DNA from: CAYMND01 sp964465065
GTDB taxonomy: Bacteria > Acidobacteriota > Aminicenantia > UBA2199
Assembly: GCA_964465065.1 (NCBI GenBank)
Contig: CAYXHZ010000003.1
Location: 49,815 to 113,814 of the forward strand
Reading direction: 5' to 3'
Length of the DNA stretch: 64,000 bases
Shown: positions 1 through 8,851 of the stretch, piece by piece
Layout: each line of letters opens with the position of its first letter
Numbering within the stretch: the stretch's first letter is position 1
Notes under the pieces: generated by a model
What the model saw: only the letters and a program-made list of their open reading frames with translations
What the model was told of the DNA's origin: nothing
The model's database searches: none
Program-made: the position numbers and the translations under genes

Positions 1-916
1 GGTACACGAATATGCTGTCCTCGGTGACGAAACTCTTGTGGAACTTGATGATGCATTCCGGCAGTATGTAATTGAGCGCCTTGAGGAAATCCTCGATCGA
101 AATCAGGATCTCCCGGCAGACGAAGGTGATGCCGGTCAGGTGTTCGAAACGGGTCTTGATGTTTTTGATGTGGATGACTTCGGTAGCCTTGCCCGTACGA
201 ACCCGTTCGACGAAACGGCAGTTGTCCTTGATCTGCTGACCCAGGTCGGACAGTTTGCGCTCCTCCAGGTATTCCCGGGAACGCGAAGAGATGAACTTGA
301 GCGCCTCGCCTTCTTCCCGCAGCGGCTTGTCCCGTTCGGCCTCGGGTCGGGAATCGTGTTTGCGCAGCCAGGTCAGCAGGTCGTTGTAAATTTCGAATTT
401 GACCGTCTCGTCGTCCAGGAGCATGGCCTTGCTGATACTGCCGACCGAGGCGTCGCGGATCCGGCGCATGAGTTCGTCCTTCTTGGTGATGAACCGGTTG
501 TAATCGGTTTCGTTGGGCAGGTCGAAGGCCAGTATGACCACGCCAATCTGGCGCTCGTGATGCGACAGGGTGAACCCTTTGACGAACAGGACGTTCTGCG
601 AATGGTGATGAATGATGCCCATTATCGAATTGGCCATGCCAGGCCAGTCGACGGCCAGGGCACCGACCATCATGGTGTAATGCAGATCCGGATGGCGGAA
701 CTGCTCCAGTATGGTCACCTCGTTCTGACCGCTGAGCTCATGGGTCAAGAGCAGTTCGGTCACCAGCGCCTTCTGAAAGACCATCGGAAAGACCGACTGC
801 GAATCGTCGATGGCCGCCAGTACGGTTTCGATTTGCTGCCGATCGATGACCAGGCCTTTGTTTTTGAGCAGTGTCTGTATCGTGGCGATATCTTCTTTGC
901 TGCAATCTTTGATCAT
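1..916 (-). CDS. Uncharacterised protein, 3' end cut by window edge
   Basis: An open frame of 305 codons starts at the ATG at 916 and runs off the left edge without a stop. It begins MIKDCSKEDI and contains a segment around residues 75-130 (from MVGALAVDWPGM to VVILAFDLPN) whose alternating strands and helix resemble a small regulatory ACT-type fold; that resemblance is an inference by eye. A charged helical region follows at about residues 180-260. No signal peptide or membrane segment is seen. A good promoter lies directly upstream: TTGCTT, 17-nt spacer, TAAAAT, only 6 nt before the ATG, with no Shine-Dalgarno, so the mRNA is probably leaderless. I do not recognise the family and assign no function. 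The opposite strand is also open here but has unnatural composition. Confidence 0.72.
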   Translation of the reverse strand, partial: MIKDCSKEDIATIQTLLKNKGLVIDRQQIETVLAAIDDSQSVFPMVFQKALVTELLLTHELSGQNEVTILEQFRHPDLHYTMMVGALAVDWPGMANSIMGIIHHHSQNVLFVKGFTLSHHERQIGVVILAFDLPNETDYNRFITKKDELMRRIRDASVGSISKAMLLDDETVKFEIYNDLLTWLRKHDSRPEAERDKPLREEGEALKFISSRSREYLEERKLSDLGQQIKDNCRFVERVRTGKATEVIHIKNIKTRFEHLTGITFVCREILISIEDFLKALNYILPECIIKFHKSFVTEDSIFVY

Positions 917-922
917 TTCAGC

Positions 923-951
923 ATTTTACTGAAAGGCCGCTTTAAAAGCAA
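923..951 (-). promoter_or_regulatory. Promoter of the left-edge gene (near-leaderless)
   Basis: Read on the minus strand: -35 TTGCTT (946-951), 17-nt spacer, -10 TAAAAT (923-928), then 6 nt to the ATG at 916. Transcription would start at or within a few bases of the start codon. Confidence 0.6.
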
Positions 952-1174
952 TCGAAAAATCCACAGCCAAGGCCAGCTGGCGCAGCAGCTGGACACGCCC
1001 ATGCGATCTATAGTTTTTATTCTTTAATATAGGGTATTTCAACAATATCTCACCCAAAGGTCCGCCTGCCGGACCACATGGTCTGCGCCAGTGCAAGCAG
1101 CGACAAACGGAAAATGGCCGTCCAGGCAGTCGCCATGCCGTCCAGGTCCGGCCTACGAAAAGTGCTGGCAGGTG

Positions 1175-1203
1175 TTGCAATTTCATTTTTTTTTATTTAT
1201 AGT
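1175..1203 (+). promoter_or_regulatory. Promoter of the HU gene
   Basis: -35 TTGCAA (1175-1180), 17-nt T-rich spacer, -10 TATAGT (1198-1203). It leaves a leader of about 55 nt with the strong Shine-Dalgarno AGGAGGAG just before the HU start at 1265. Confidence 0.6.
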
Positions 1204-1264
1204 ATAGCCGATTTGCTGATCATGAAAGGCTCAGCAGACATTTTTGCATCATGAGGAGGAGTTG

Positions 1265-1537
1265 ATGAATAAAACTGAATTGGTCAAGTCAATCGCCGAG
1301 AAAGCCAACCTGAAGGTCACCGACACTGAAAAGTTGGTCAATTCGTTCATTGACATCGTTTCTGACGAACTGAAAAGCAACGGCAAGATCACCATGGTCG
1401 GCTTCGGAACTTTCGCAGTTGCCCACCGTAAACAGAAAACCGGTGTCAACCCCAAATCCGGTGCCAAGATTACCATCGCAGCCAAGAACGTTCCGGTCTT
1501 CAAACCCGGAAAGGCGCTCAAAGAAAGGGTCAAGTAA
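1265..1537 (+). CDS. hup: HU family DNA-binding protein
   Basis: A 90-residue histone-like protein of normal HU length. It bends and compacts DNA as a dimer. The N-terminal helices (MNKTELVKSIAEKANL) are followed by the conserved core GFGTFAVAHRKQKTGVNPKS, the beta-arm segment and the C-terminal PVFKPGKALKERVK, all hallmarks of the HU/IHF family. The start at 1265 is chosen because AGGAGGAG sits 5-6 nt upstream; an in-frame ATG at 1244 lies before this site. The gene stands alone between a divergent unknown gene and the convergent end of the pilus operon, with its own promoter. Confidence 0.97.
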   Translation: MNKTELVKSIAEKANLKVTDTEKLVNSFIDIVSDELKSNGKITMVGFGTFAVAHRKQKTGVNPKSGAKITIAAKNVPVFKPGKALKERVK

Positions 1538-1544
1538 GAATCTA

Positions 1545-1603
1545 CCGCCCTTCAAACGGGCGGCACAGGCTGAACTTCACATCGAAGCGACCCTGTGCTG
1601 CCC
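1545..1603. terminator. Overlapping hairpins between convergent hup and pilQ
   Basis: Two alternative inverted repeats share bases. The first is CCGCCC/GGGCGG (1545-1563) with a 7-nt loop. The second pairs GGGCGGCACAGG (1558-1569) with CCTGTGCTGCCC (1592-1603), 12 bp with one mismatch. They sit between two genes that end towards each other, so a bidirectional terminator is likely. No strong T-tract follows on either strand. Confidence 0.45.
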
Positions 1604-1616
1604 TGTTTCCCCCCGA

Positions 1617-3806
1617 TTATTTCACCGAAATTTTTTTTGCGATACTGCCCAGATCGATCTTTTGCCGGTTCAGACCGTAACCGTTGAGTCGACTCAGGGA
1701 TAAAACGTATTCGCCGGCCTGCTTGAACCGGTAATCGACGATGGCGATTTGCCCCCCGGGAATCCCTTCGTCGCCGACCGAAGACAGGGCCAGATCGAAC
1801 CCCGCCCCACGGTTGGTCTGCAGCGCCCTGACCCGGCTGGAATCGAAAAAATCGGTCCGTACCGCCACAACCTCCGCCGCCGGTCCGCTGGCCACTCCGC
1901 CGAGTGACAGACTCTTGAGCGGAGCCGAGGCCACCAGATTGACGGTGACCGAGACCACCTCGTTGACGGCGGCGTTTTCCACAGTCTCCATGGTGATTCC
2001 ACCCGTGATCGGTTCGGTATCCACGGGGTTGCTCTCGATCACCTCCTGTCCGCGTTGCACCTGTCCGACGCCCGGAGCAGGCTGGTTTTCCGGACCCGGA
2101 TCGGCTGTCTCCGCCATCTGATCGGACACCGAAGCGGAATCGGAAGACTCCGCATTGATCCAGACGGGGATGAGATCCTCCGGCGTGGGCGAAACCTTGC
2201 GGACGATGTAGGGCGTAATGATCATGATCAGATCGGTCTGAGACACTTCCTTACCCTTCTTGCCGAACAGCTGGCCCAAAACCGGGATCTGCGACAAGAG
2301 CGGCAGGCCTTTGAGCGAACCGCGTTCTTCGTCGCGGATGAAACCGCCGATGATGTTGGTCTCCCCTTCCTTGAGACGGATGGTGTTCTTGAGTTCGCGG
2401 GTGCCGATGGTCGGAGTGTAGGCGGTCGAACTGCTGGCCAGATAACTGGTTTTCAATTCCACCTTCAGGGTGATGTCTCCGTCGTGGTGCACGAAGGGAG
2501 TCATCTTGATCGTCAGGCCGACGTCTTTGTACTCGTACTGGGTCGACGGGATGTAGGCCGAGGCCGAGGTTCCGGTCAGGGAACTGAAGGTGGTCTTGGT
2601 GACCGGCACTTCGTCGCCGACTTTGAAGTTGACTTCCTCGCCGCTGATACTGCGCAAATTGGGCTTGGCGATGATGCGGCTGTTGCTGTCGGAATGAAAG
2701 AGTTCCAGAGCGGCCGACGGCAGGACCATGAAGAAATCCAGATCCTTGAGTTCATTGGGCTTGATCGGCTTGTTGACGATGCTGATATCGCTGCCGTCTT
2801 CGGTGTACACGCCGCTGGTGATGCCGACCTTATAGGCCTCGTTGCCTTCTCCGTCGACCATGTCCAGTCCGATGCGGTTGATCAGGCCCCGGGTGATCTC
2901 CATGATCTCCACCTTGAGCAGCACTTCGCTGCGCGGGCGGTCGATCTGCATGATGAAACGTTCGATTTCCCTGAGCCCCTGGGCTTCGCCCTTGATCATC
3001 AGCGCATTCTGGGCCACATCCTCTATCAGCAGCACCTGCTGGTCGCGAAACAGCCCGCTGATCAGCTTTTTGGCGTCGGCAGCCAGAATGTTGGACAAAT
3101 AGAAGGTCTTGACGCCACGCAGACTCAGCGCGCGGGTCTTGTAAGGGGTGTTGGGGTAGATCAGCACCGATGTCGGTCCCAAAACCCGGTACTGGGCGCC
3201 GGATATCAGGCAAAGCTGATCGAGCAGTTCCATGAAGCCGATATCGTTGACCTGCAGGGTATACACGAAATCGCGGAAATCCTTGTCGAAGACGAAGTTG
3301 ACGTTGAAGCTGCGGCCCAGGGCCTGGAATATCTGCTTGACCGGCACGGATTTGAGATTGATATTGGCCCGTTCATGGTTGTCGATGCGCAATTCGATGG
3401 GGGGAACGATCGAACTTTTCGGTTTGCCGACCGCCGCTGCCGTTTCGCCCTTGAGCACCTTGACCTCTTCGATCAGACGCAGGTTGTCGGGAAAGATGGC
3501 CAGGGCCTTGCTGTAGGCCTCCAGGGCCGGTTCTTTTTGGCCGCGTTCGGCCAGGCTGCGGGCTTTGACCAGTTCACTCAGGTAGAAATTCAAGCGGGCC
3601 CGAAACAGACGGACCTGTAAATCGCGGTCGTCCGGAGAATCCTTCAAGGCATTTTCCAATAGCGTAATGGTCGCCTCGTCCCCCTTCTCGATCTTGTCGA
3701 GTTGCCCGTTGAAGCGCTGTTTGACCGACGCGCAACCCAACAGGGTCATGATCAGCAAGCCGGCAGTCAGTATATGAACCGCTTTTCCCAGAGCCCTACT
3801 ATTCAT
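1617..3806 (-). CDS. pilQ: Secretin (PilQ/GspD-like) lipoprotein
   Basis: A 729-residue outer-membrane secretin. It has a lipoprotein signal peptide with lipobox LLGC (Cys about 25), a TPR-like helical segment (about 40-115), an STN/N0 domain (about 140-215), an N1-type domain, and the secretin core (about 370-560) with the typical VPVTKTTF, GLTIKMTP, LKEGETNIIGG and LIMIITPYIV segments. After a linker rich in Pro, Glu and Gly comes a C-terminal beta-rich domain (about 620-729) resembling cohesin-like tails seen on some secretins. The start at 3806 is preferred because AGGAG lies 7 nt upstream; two in-frame starts further up are badly spaced. It overlaps the end of pilP and is the last gene of the serS-pilC...pilQ operon. 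It would form the exit channel for a pilus or secreted substrates. Confidence 0.9.
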   Translation of the reverse strand: MNSRALGKAVHILTAGLLIMTLLGCASVKQRFNGQLDKIEKGDEATITLLENALKDSPDDRDLQVRLFRARLNFYLSELVKARSLAERGQKEPALEAYSKALAIFPDNLRLIEEVKVLKGETAAAVGKPKSSIVPPIELRIDNHERANINLKSVPVKQIFQALGRSFNVNFVFDKDFRDFVYTLQVNDIGFMELLDQLCLISGAQYRVLGPTSVLIYPNTPYKTRALSLRGVKTFYLSNILAADAKKLISGLFRDQQVLLIEDVAQNALMIKGEAQGLREIERFIMQIDRPRSEVLLKVEIMEITRGLINRIGLDMVDGEGNEAYKVGITSGVYTEDGSDISIVNKPIKPNELKDLDFFMVLPSAALELFHSDSNSRIIAKPNLRSISGEEVNFKVGDEVPVTKTTFSSLTGTSASAYIPSTQYEYKDVGLTIKMTPFVHHDGDITLKVELKTSYLASSSTAYTPTIGTRELKNTIRLKEGETNIIGGFIRDEERGSLKGLPLLSQIPVLGQLFGKKGKEVSQTDLIMIITPYIVRKVSPTPEDLIPVWINAESSDSASVSDQMAETADPGPENQPAPGVGQVQRGQEVIESNPVDTEPITGGITMETVENAAVNEVVSVTVNLVASAPLKSLSLGGVASGPAAEVVAVRTDFFDSSRVRALQTNRGAGFDLALSSVGDEGIPGGQIAIVDYRFKQAGEYVLSLSRLNGYGLNRQKIDLGSIAKKISVK

Positions 3807-4266
3807 GTTCATCTCCTTCCACTGCAAACAACATATCGCCCTGTTCGGTACTCATCGTCAGTCTGGACAGGGTTATCTCTTTGACGATCCAGCCGTTCTC
3901 CAGGGTTTCACCCTCCTGGATTACCGTCATCTCGCCATGTATGGCCACCAGCGCACAGCGCTTGTGCAAACGGGTGATCGCCCCCAAAAAAACGATGTCC
4001 ATGCGCGGTGCGCTCTCGGCGGCAGCCGCCGGCTGGTCCAAGGAGTTTTCAGGCTGCCCGGCCTGGGGCATGGAGGCGACGATGAGCGGCGCGGCAACGA
4101 CTTGGTTCCTGCGGAAATCGGCGAAGGCGAACAGGTCGCGCTGGGTTTTGAAGGAACCGGCATCGACCTGGCGCGGACTGGTCCGAATCAGAAAAAATTC
4201 ATCCACGGCGTCCACGGAAACCCAGACGATCCCCAGCAGCAGGAGCAGGATCTTATTTCCTTTCAA
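3799..4266 (-). CDS. pilP: PilP/GspC-like inner-membrane protein
   Basis: A 155-residue protein with one N-terminal membrane segment (ILLLLLGIVWVSVDAV), a Pro/Ala-rich periplasmic linker, and a small C-terminal beta domain (about 90-155) of the PilP/GspC homology-region type, ending in a pattern like VIQEGETLENGWIVKEI. Such proteins link the inner-membrane PilMNO complex to the secretin. The start codon is TTG, chosen because GGAGGTGATC lies just upstream within the end of pilO. Sequence similarity to classical PilP is low, so the identity rests on fold pattern and position between pilO and pilQ. Confidence 0.7.
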   Translation of the reverse strand: MKGNKILLLLLGIVWVSVDAVDEFFLIRTSPRQVDAGSFKTQRDLFAFADFRRNQVVAAPLIVASMPQAGQPENSLDQPAAAAESAPRMDIVFLGAITRLHKRCALVAIHGEMTVIQEGETLENGWIVKEITLSRLTMSTEQGDMLFAVEGDEHE

Positions 4267-4774
4267 AGATCACCTCCAGTTCTACGGTGCACTGAATCCG
4301 TGCCGGACTTTCCTGACGCAAGGTCAGTTTACCGATACGGGCGGCATGAGGCAGGTGTTCCAGGTCCCAGATCAAGTGGCGGATCTGCCCGTAGGCGCCG
4401 GCGACATTGAACGAATAATGAACGGAAATCAGTTTTCCGTCCGGGCTGTTCTGATTGTTGTACTTCAACCCGGAATGCATCAGGCCGTTATCGGTGACGA
4501 TACCGGCCAGGGTACGCCGGAAATCGGCGAAGTGATCCAGACCGATCAGGTATTTCCCCCGGAACGCGCTGTACTCTTTCTCGGCGTTGAGCCAATGACC
4601 GGCGACAGTCTCCTGCCTGTCGGCCTGTTCCTCCAGATCCCGGACTGCCTTCTCCCTGGCCTGGAGACTGGAGTCGGTCACCCGGCCCAGTCCGGTGTAC
4701 AGGGCAGTGAAACCGACAAACAGCAAGGATGCCACCAACAATGCAGCCAGCAGGTACGCTATCAGCCTTCTCAT
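4253..4774 (-). CDS. pilO: PilO-like pilus/secretion assembly protein
   Basis: A 173-residue bitopic inner-membrane protein. One N-terminal membrane helix (about residues 5-28) is followed by a charged coiled-coil segment (about 35-70) and a ferredoxin-like periplasmic domain ending in VELEVIFERK. This architecture matches PilO/GspM, which pairs with PilN to form the alignment complex between the cytoplasmic ATPase and the secretin. It overlaps pilP by 14 nt and lies 4 nt after pilN. Family identity is by architecture and gene order. Confidence 0.75.
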   Translation of the reverse strand: MRRLIAYLLAALLVASLLFVGFTALYTGLGRVTDSSLQAREKAVRDLEEQADRQETVAGHWLNAEKEYSAFRGKYLIGLDHFADFRRTLAGIVTDNGLMHSGLKYNNQNSPDGKLISVHYSFNVAGAYGQIRHLIWDLEHLPHAARIGKLTLRQESPARIQCTVELEVIFERK

Positions 4775-4778
4775 CGTC

Positions 4779-5324
4779 TCAGCCCTCGCCGCCGGACAAT
4801 TTCACAGTCAGGTCAGCCTTGATGAGCCCTTCGTTGCCGGTGCTCTCACTGGAGACGTTCAGCTCGAAACCGGCCAGACTCTGATACAGAGTGAACAGGT
4901 CGTTGCCGCTGGCGGCCAGAACCGACAGGGTCAAGCATCCTTTCTCCTGGCGGGTGAAAGCCAGGGAGTCCAGCCTGACCCGTTCGGGCAGCAGAGTTTC
5001 CAATTGTTCCAGGTGCCGGGAAAGTACCGGCGCGGTGGAATCCAGCAGGCCGTTCGCCCAGTCGATACGGTCCTGCCATATTTTCTGCTGTGCCGCGATC
5101 TGTTTGTCGGCCGCGAGCTTCTTTTCTCCGGCCTGATCCTGACGTTGCGCCAGGGCCGCCGCCGCATTGCGCAGCGAATGCTGTTGGTTGATGAAACCGG
5201 TCAGACGCCAGCCGGCCAATCCGATCATGACCAGGCTCAAAGCGGCCACGACCAGGATGCGCAAACGGCTGAGCCTGCGGTCCACCCGAGGTCGGCAGGC
5301 CAGATTGAAGGTTTTGTTGTCCAT
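4779..5324 (-). CDS. pilN: PilN-like pilus/secretion assembly protein
   Basis: A 181-residue bitopic inner-membrane protein. It starts with a short cytoplasmic tail MDNKTFNLACRPRVDRR, comparable to the conserved INLLP-type tail of PilN that docks on PilM. A membrane helix (about 22-44), a coiled-coil (about 50-85) and a periplasmic domain with a ferredoxin-like pattern follow. It is the fifth gene of the operon, 16 nt after pilM. Confidence 0.78.
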   Translation of the reverse strand: MDNKTFNLACRPRVDRRLSRLRILVVAALSLVMIGLAGWRLTGFINQQHSLRNAAAALAQRQDQAGEKKLAADKQIAAQQKIWQDRIDWANGLLDSTAPVLSRHLEQLETLLPERVRLDSLAFTRQEKGCLTLSVLAASGNDLFTLYQSLAGFELNVSSESTGNEGLIKADLTVKLSGGEG

Positions 5325-5340
5325 GCAGTCTTTCCTCGCT

Positions 5341-6120
5341 CTAGGGCAAAAACAAAGCCAGTCGGTCAGCGGGATGCGGGAACGGAACCGCTTGCAATTC
5401 GCTCAACTGGTCCAGCCAGGCCTGACAATCACAACCGCCCAGGGGGTTGACCAGGTAACGGCCGGCGTTGACCCCCTGCTGCTCCTGTACGAAGGCGATG
5501 GTCTTGCGCAGTGCCAGCACCAACTCGTCTAGCTGAGAAAACCGGATCTTTCGGACAAAGAGCGGAACGCCGTCCTTGACCAGGGTGACCACCAGCAACT
5601 GCCCTTCCTGTTCCAGAATCAACAGGGCTTGCCGACTGAATCGGGCCGATTTTTTCACGGCGTCGATACTGGAGCAGCTGATATAGGTGACCGGATAACC
5701 CAGGTCGCCGAAATGATTTTCACAGGAACGCACGATTTCCCGGCTGACCAGGGCCGACAGGACTGTCCGGCGCTTGAACACCTGGCAGGTCTGTATCATA
5801 TCGTCGGCGGCATCGGGGAAAACCCGCTGCAGACGCCACTGGATCAGTTCGCGGCGCTTGCGGGGGTTCAGCGGCAGCGGACTCTCGAAATTGAACAGGT
5901 TGAAAACGAACGGATTGGGGCTGAGGGACAGACCCAAAGGCCCCTTGCTGGCGCCAGGCAGGGCGCTGAATGAGGCCAAATCGGAAAGAGTGTGGGGATA
6001 TCGGGCGCTTTCACGCCATTTCCCATCCGCCGCTCTGATCAGCAGCAGCGAGTGTTCCTCACCCAGATACAGCATCTGCCCCGGCACCTGGTCGGGGAAA
6101 AACCATTTTTCTAGATCCAT
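5341..6120 (-). CDS. pilM: Short, divergent PilM-like protein
   Basis: A 259-residue cytoplasmic protein in the pilM position, between pilB and pilN. The segment RELIQWRLQRVFPDA resembles the PilM/GspL actin-like region where the chain contacts its partners. Strand-rich stretches such as ALLILEQEGQLLVVTLVKDG are compatible with the actin-like fold. Classical PilM has about 350 residues and a recognisable ATP-binding site; this protein is about 90 residues shorter and shows no clear nucleotide-binding motifs, so it may be a reduced scaffold. The gene overlaps pilB by 10 nt. Confidence 0.65.
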   Translation of the reverse strand: MDLEKWFFPDQVPGQMLYLGEEHSLLLIRAADGKWRESARYPHTLSDLASFSALPGASKGPLGLSLSPNPFVFNLFNFESPLPLNPRKRRELIQWRLQRVFPDAADDMIQTCQVFKRRTVLSALVSREIVRSCENHFGDLGYPVTYISCSSIDAVKKSARFSRQALLILEQEGQLLVVTLVKDGVPLFVRKIRFSQLDELVLALRKTIAFVQEQQGVNAGRYLVNPLGGCDCQAWLDQLSELQAVPFPHPADRLALFLP

Positions 6121-7640
6121 TCTCGCACCGTCACCCGATTGAGTTCCTCAAGCGATGTCACACCGGCCTTGACCTTCATCAGACCGTCGCGGCGGATCGT
6201 GGTCATGCCGCTTTCTATGGCCCTTTTCTTTATCTCGGAAGTGGGTTTTTTGTCCAGAATCATTTCCTTGATCTCATCGCTCAGTTCCAGGATTTCACCG
6301 ATGGCGCTGCGGCCCGAATAGCCCATTCCGTTGCATTCGGGGCAGCCGACCGGACGGTAGATCCGTTCACCGACTTCATCGCTGCGGATGTAATTGCGTT
6401 CACACTCTTCCGGGGACAAGCGGTCCTCCCTCTTGCAACGCGGACAGAGGGTGCGGACCAGACGTTGGGCGACGATGCAATTGAGCGCGGATATGAAGCT
6501 GTAGCTGTCGACCTGCATGTGGATGAAACGCCCGAGCACATCGAAAACGTTGTTGGCGTGGACGGTGGTGAAGACCAGATGTCCGGTCAGAGCCGATTGG
6601 ATGGCGATCTGGGCCGTTTCGGAATCGCGGATCTCGCCGACCATGATCTTGTCGGGATCGTGACGCAGGATGGAGCGCAGCCCTCTGGCGAAGGTCAGTC
6701 CCTTCTTCTCGTTGACCGGGATCTGGGTGATGCCGTCGATCTGGTATTCAACCGGATCCTCGATGGTGATGATCTTGTCGCTGGGGCGCTTGATCTCGTT
6801 GAGAGCGGCGTACAGGGTCGTCGTTTTGCCGCTGCCGGTGGGACCGGTGACCAGGAACATGCCGTAAGGATACTCGATGTACTCCCGCACCCGCGCCAGT
6901 ATGGAATCGGAAAAGCCGAGCAGGTGCAGGTTGAGTTCCCCGAAATTTTCGGTGATCATCTCACGGTCCAGGATGCGTATGACGGCGTTCTCGCCGTGTA
7001 TGGACGGCATGACCGACACCCGGAAATCGATGGTCTTGCGGTTGAGTATCATGCGGAAACGCCCGTCCTGAGGAACACGACGCTCGGCGATATCCAGTTC
7101 GGCGATCACCTTGAGCCGGGTCAGCAGGGGCAGTTGAAAAGTGGCGTCCAGGGGATCCATGATCTGACTGAGGATACCGTCGATACGGAACTTGACCAGC
7201 AGCGCTTCGGCCTGGCATTCGAGGTGAATGTCCGAAGCCTTCTTGCTGACGGCCGTGAAGACGATGTTGTTGAGCAATTTGATGATGGTGTCGTCTTCCT
7301 CGGTCAGCGAATCCAGGGTGATCGATTCGGCCTCGATCGCTGTCGTACCGTGTCTGGATGCGTATCCTTCCGTGTTTTCGGTCAGCACCTTGGTGAAGGT
7401 GTCGCTTTTTTTCAGGAAATATTCCAGTTCATCGTTGTCCGCCGGCCGGGCCACCACCTGCTTCTGACAGAAGTTCTCGATAATCGATATCCGTTCGATA
7501 TCGTCCGGGTCGTTGATGGCTACGGTCAACACGCCGTTCTCTTCGGTCAGCGGGAAGAAATGGTGCTTCACGAGAAATTCGGGAGGAAATTTCTTGAGCA
7601 GGTCATAATCGAGGGGGATATCGCGGAGGGACTGTTGCAT
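6111..7640 (-). CDS. pilB: PilB/GspE-type assembly ATPase
   Basis: A 509-residue hexameric motor ATPase that drives pilus extension or type II secretion. The N-terminal domain (about 1-90) is of the MshEN/T2SSE-N type. The motor domain carries Walker A GPTGSGKTT (about 266-274), the Asp box IITIEDPVEYQ, Walker B IMVGEIRDSETA and the His box GHLVFTTVHAN. A zinc-binding tetracysteine loop is present: CPRCK and, further on, CPECNGMGYSGR. The start at 7640 is chosen over 7646 because the GGTAGGA ribosome site is only correctly spaced for the later ATG. It overlaps the pilC stop region, consistent with coupled translation. Confidence 0.95.
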   Translation of the reverse strand: MQQSLRDIPLDYDLLKKFPPEFLVKHHFFPLTEENGVLTVAINDPDDIERISIIENFCQKQVVARPADNDELEYFLKKSDTFTKVLTENTEGYASRHGTTAIEAESITLDSLTEEDDTIIKLLNNIVFTAVSKKASDIHLECQAEALLVKFRIDGILSQIMDPLDATFQLPLLTRLKVIAELDIAERRVPQDGRFRMILNRKTIDFRVSVMPSIHGENAVIRILDREMITENFGELNLHLLGFSDSILARVREYIEYPYGMFLVTGPTGSGKTTTLYAALNEIKRPSDKIITIEDPVEYQIDGITQIPVNEKKGLTFARGLRSILRHDPDKIMVGEIRDSETAQIAIQSALTGHLVFTTVHANNVFDVLGRFIHMQVDSYSFISALNCIVAQRLVRTLCPRCKREDRLSPEECERNYIRSDEVGERIYRPVGCPECNGMGYSGRSAIGEILELSDEIKEMILDKKPTSEIKKRAIESGMTTIRRDGLMKVKAGVTSLEELNRVTVREWI

Positions 7641-7642
7641 AT

Positions 7643-8851
7643 TCATCCTACCACCTGAACAGCCGAAAACATCGGCAGATAGACGGAAAAAATAACCAAC
7701 CCGACCAGAACGCTGATCACGGCCAGAAGAATCGGCTCGATCATCGACACCAGGGTCGCCACACGGGTATCGACCCGCGCCTCGTAATGATCTGCGCTCT
7801 GATCCAGAACCGGACCGAGATTGCCGCTGCTTTCACCGACACGGGTCAGTTCCAGGAGCATGCCCTTCATCCAGGGAATCTTGACCAGCAGCGCCGAAAA
7901 AAGCTGCCCTTCGCTGATCTGGGTGCGCAGGGGCTCGACATCGGCCTTGAGTTTGCGGTTGGTGAAGGTCTCCAGGGCCACGTCCAGCGATTCGGGCAAG
8001 GGGATGCCGGCGGTCAGCAAAATCGCCAGGGTGCGTGAAAAGGCAGACAAGGAGTTCTCCACGATGAAGCTGCCGATGAACGGAATCTTCAGCTTGAGAC
8101 GATCGACGAGAACGATTTCCGGCTTACGCCGTTCCAGTACCCGTGCACCCAGGTAGACGAGGATACCGAGGACAATCAGTCCGGGAGCCCAGGTCTTGAT
8201 GGCATCACCCAGGGATACGACGAATCGGGTGATGGGCGGCAGTTCGGAGCTGAATCCGGCAAAAAAACCGGTGAACTTGGGAACCACGACCATGATGACC
8301 AGCATGGCCAGAGCGATGACGAAGCACAGGACGAAAAGCGGGTAGATCATGCTGCTGATGATGCGCCGCCGCAAGGCCACCATCTTGCTCAGATACTCGT
8401 TGAAACGGCGCAACAGGGTTTCCAGTTGTCCGCTGCGTTCACCGGCAGTCAGAGTGGCGCAGTAAATTTTTCCGTACGGCAACTGCTCGATATTGAAGGC
8501 GTCCCGCAAGCTTGTCCCCCGTTGCAAGTCCTCGCCGGCCTTCTCCATTTTGACCTTCAGGGCGCCGGCCGGAGTGTTCTCCAGCACCAGTTTCAACGAT
8601 TGGACCAAAGGCACACCGGCGTTGATCAGGGCGATCAGCTTCTGGTTGAAGAGAAAGAAATCGGCGGCCTTGATCCGACGGCTCAGCATGGAGCCAAAAT
8701 CAGCATTGAGCGGAAAATGACGACGGATTTTCAGCAGCTTGAGGTTGCCGCTGCGGTAGCGATCCCGGATGTCTTTTTTCCCCAGGGCCTCCAGCTGCTT
8801 GTTCACCAACCCGCCGCGTTCATTGATGAAAGTGCATTTGTAATAGGGCAT
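7643..8851 (-). CDS. pilC: PilC/GspF inner-membrane platform protein
   Basis: A 402-residue polytopic protein with the duplicated GspF domain (about 70-190 and 270-395). Typical segments are QKLIALINAGVPLVQSL, FSRTLAILLTAGIPLPESL and VGESSGNLGPVL, and three membrane helices are visible. It forms the rotary platform on which PilB acts. The start at 8851 overlaps the serS stop (TGATG), so a longer reading upstream, inside serS, is rejected. The protein begins MPYYKCTF, as family members usually do. Confidence 0.95.
   Translation of the reverse strand: MPYYKCTFINERGGLVNKQLEALGKKDIRDRYRSGNLKLLKIRRHFPLNADFGSMLSRRIKAADFFLFNQKLIALINAGVPLVQSLKLVLENTPAGALKVKMEKAGEDLQRGTSLRDAFNIEQLPYGKIYCATLTAGERSGQLETLLRRFNEYLSKMVALRRRIISSMIYPLFVLCFVIALAMLVIMVVVPKFTGFFAGFSSELPPITRFVVSLGDAIKTWAPGLIVLGILVYLGARVLERRKPEIVLVDRLKLKIPFIGSFIVENSLSAFSRTLAILLTAGIPLPESLDVALETFTNRKLKADVEPLRTQISEGQLFSALLVKIPWMKGMLLELTRVGESSGNLGPVLDQSADHYEARVDTRVATLVSMIEPILLAVISVLVGLVIFSVYLPMFSAVQVVG

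Larger units (their letters stand above)
917..1264. other. Intergenic region between divergent genes
   Basis: This 348-nt stretch holds the promoter of the left-edge gene at one end and the HU promoter at the other. Between them (about 1040-1165) is GC-rich sequence with small repeats such as two copies of CCGTCCAGG, but I see no convincing gene or RNA. Confidence 0.5.
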
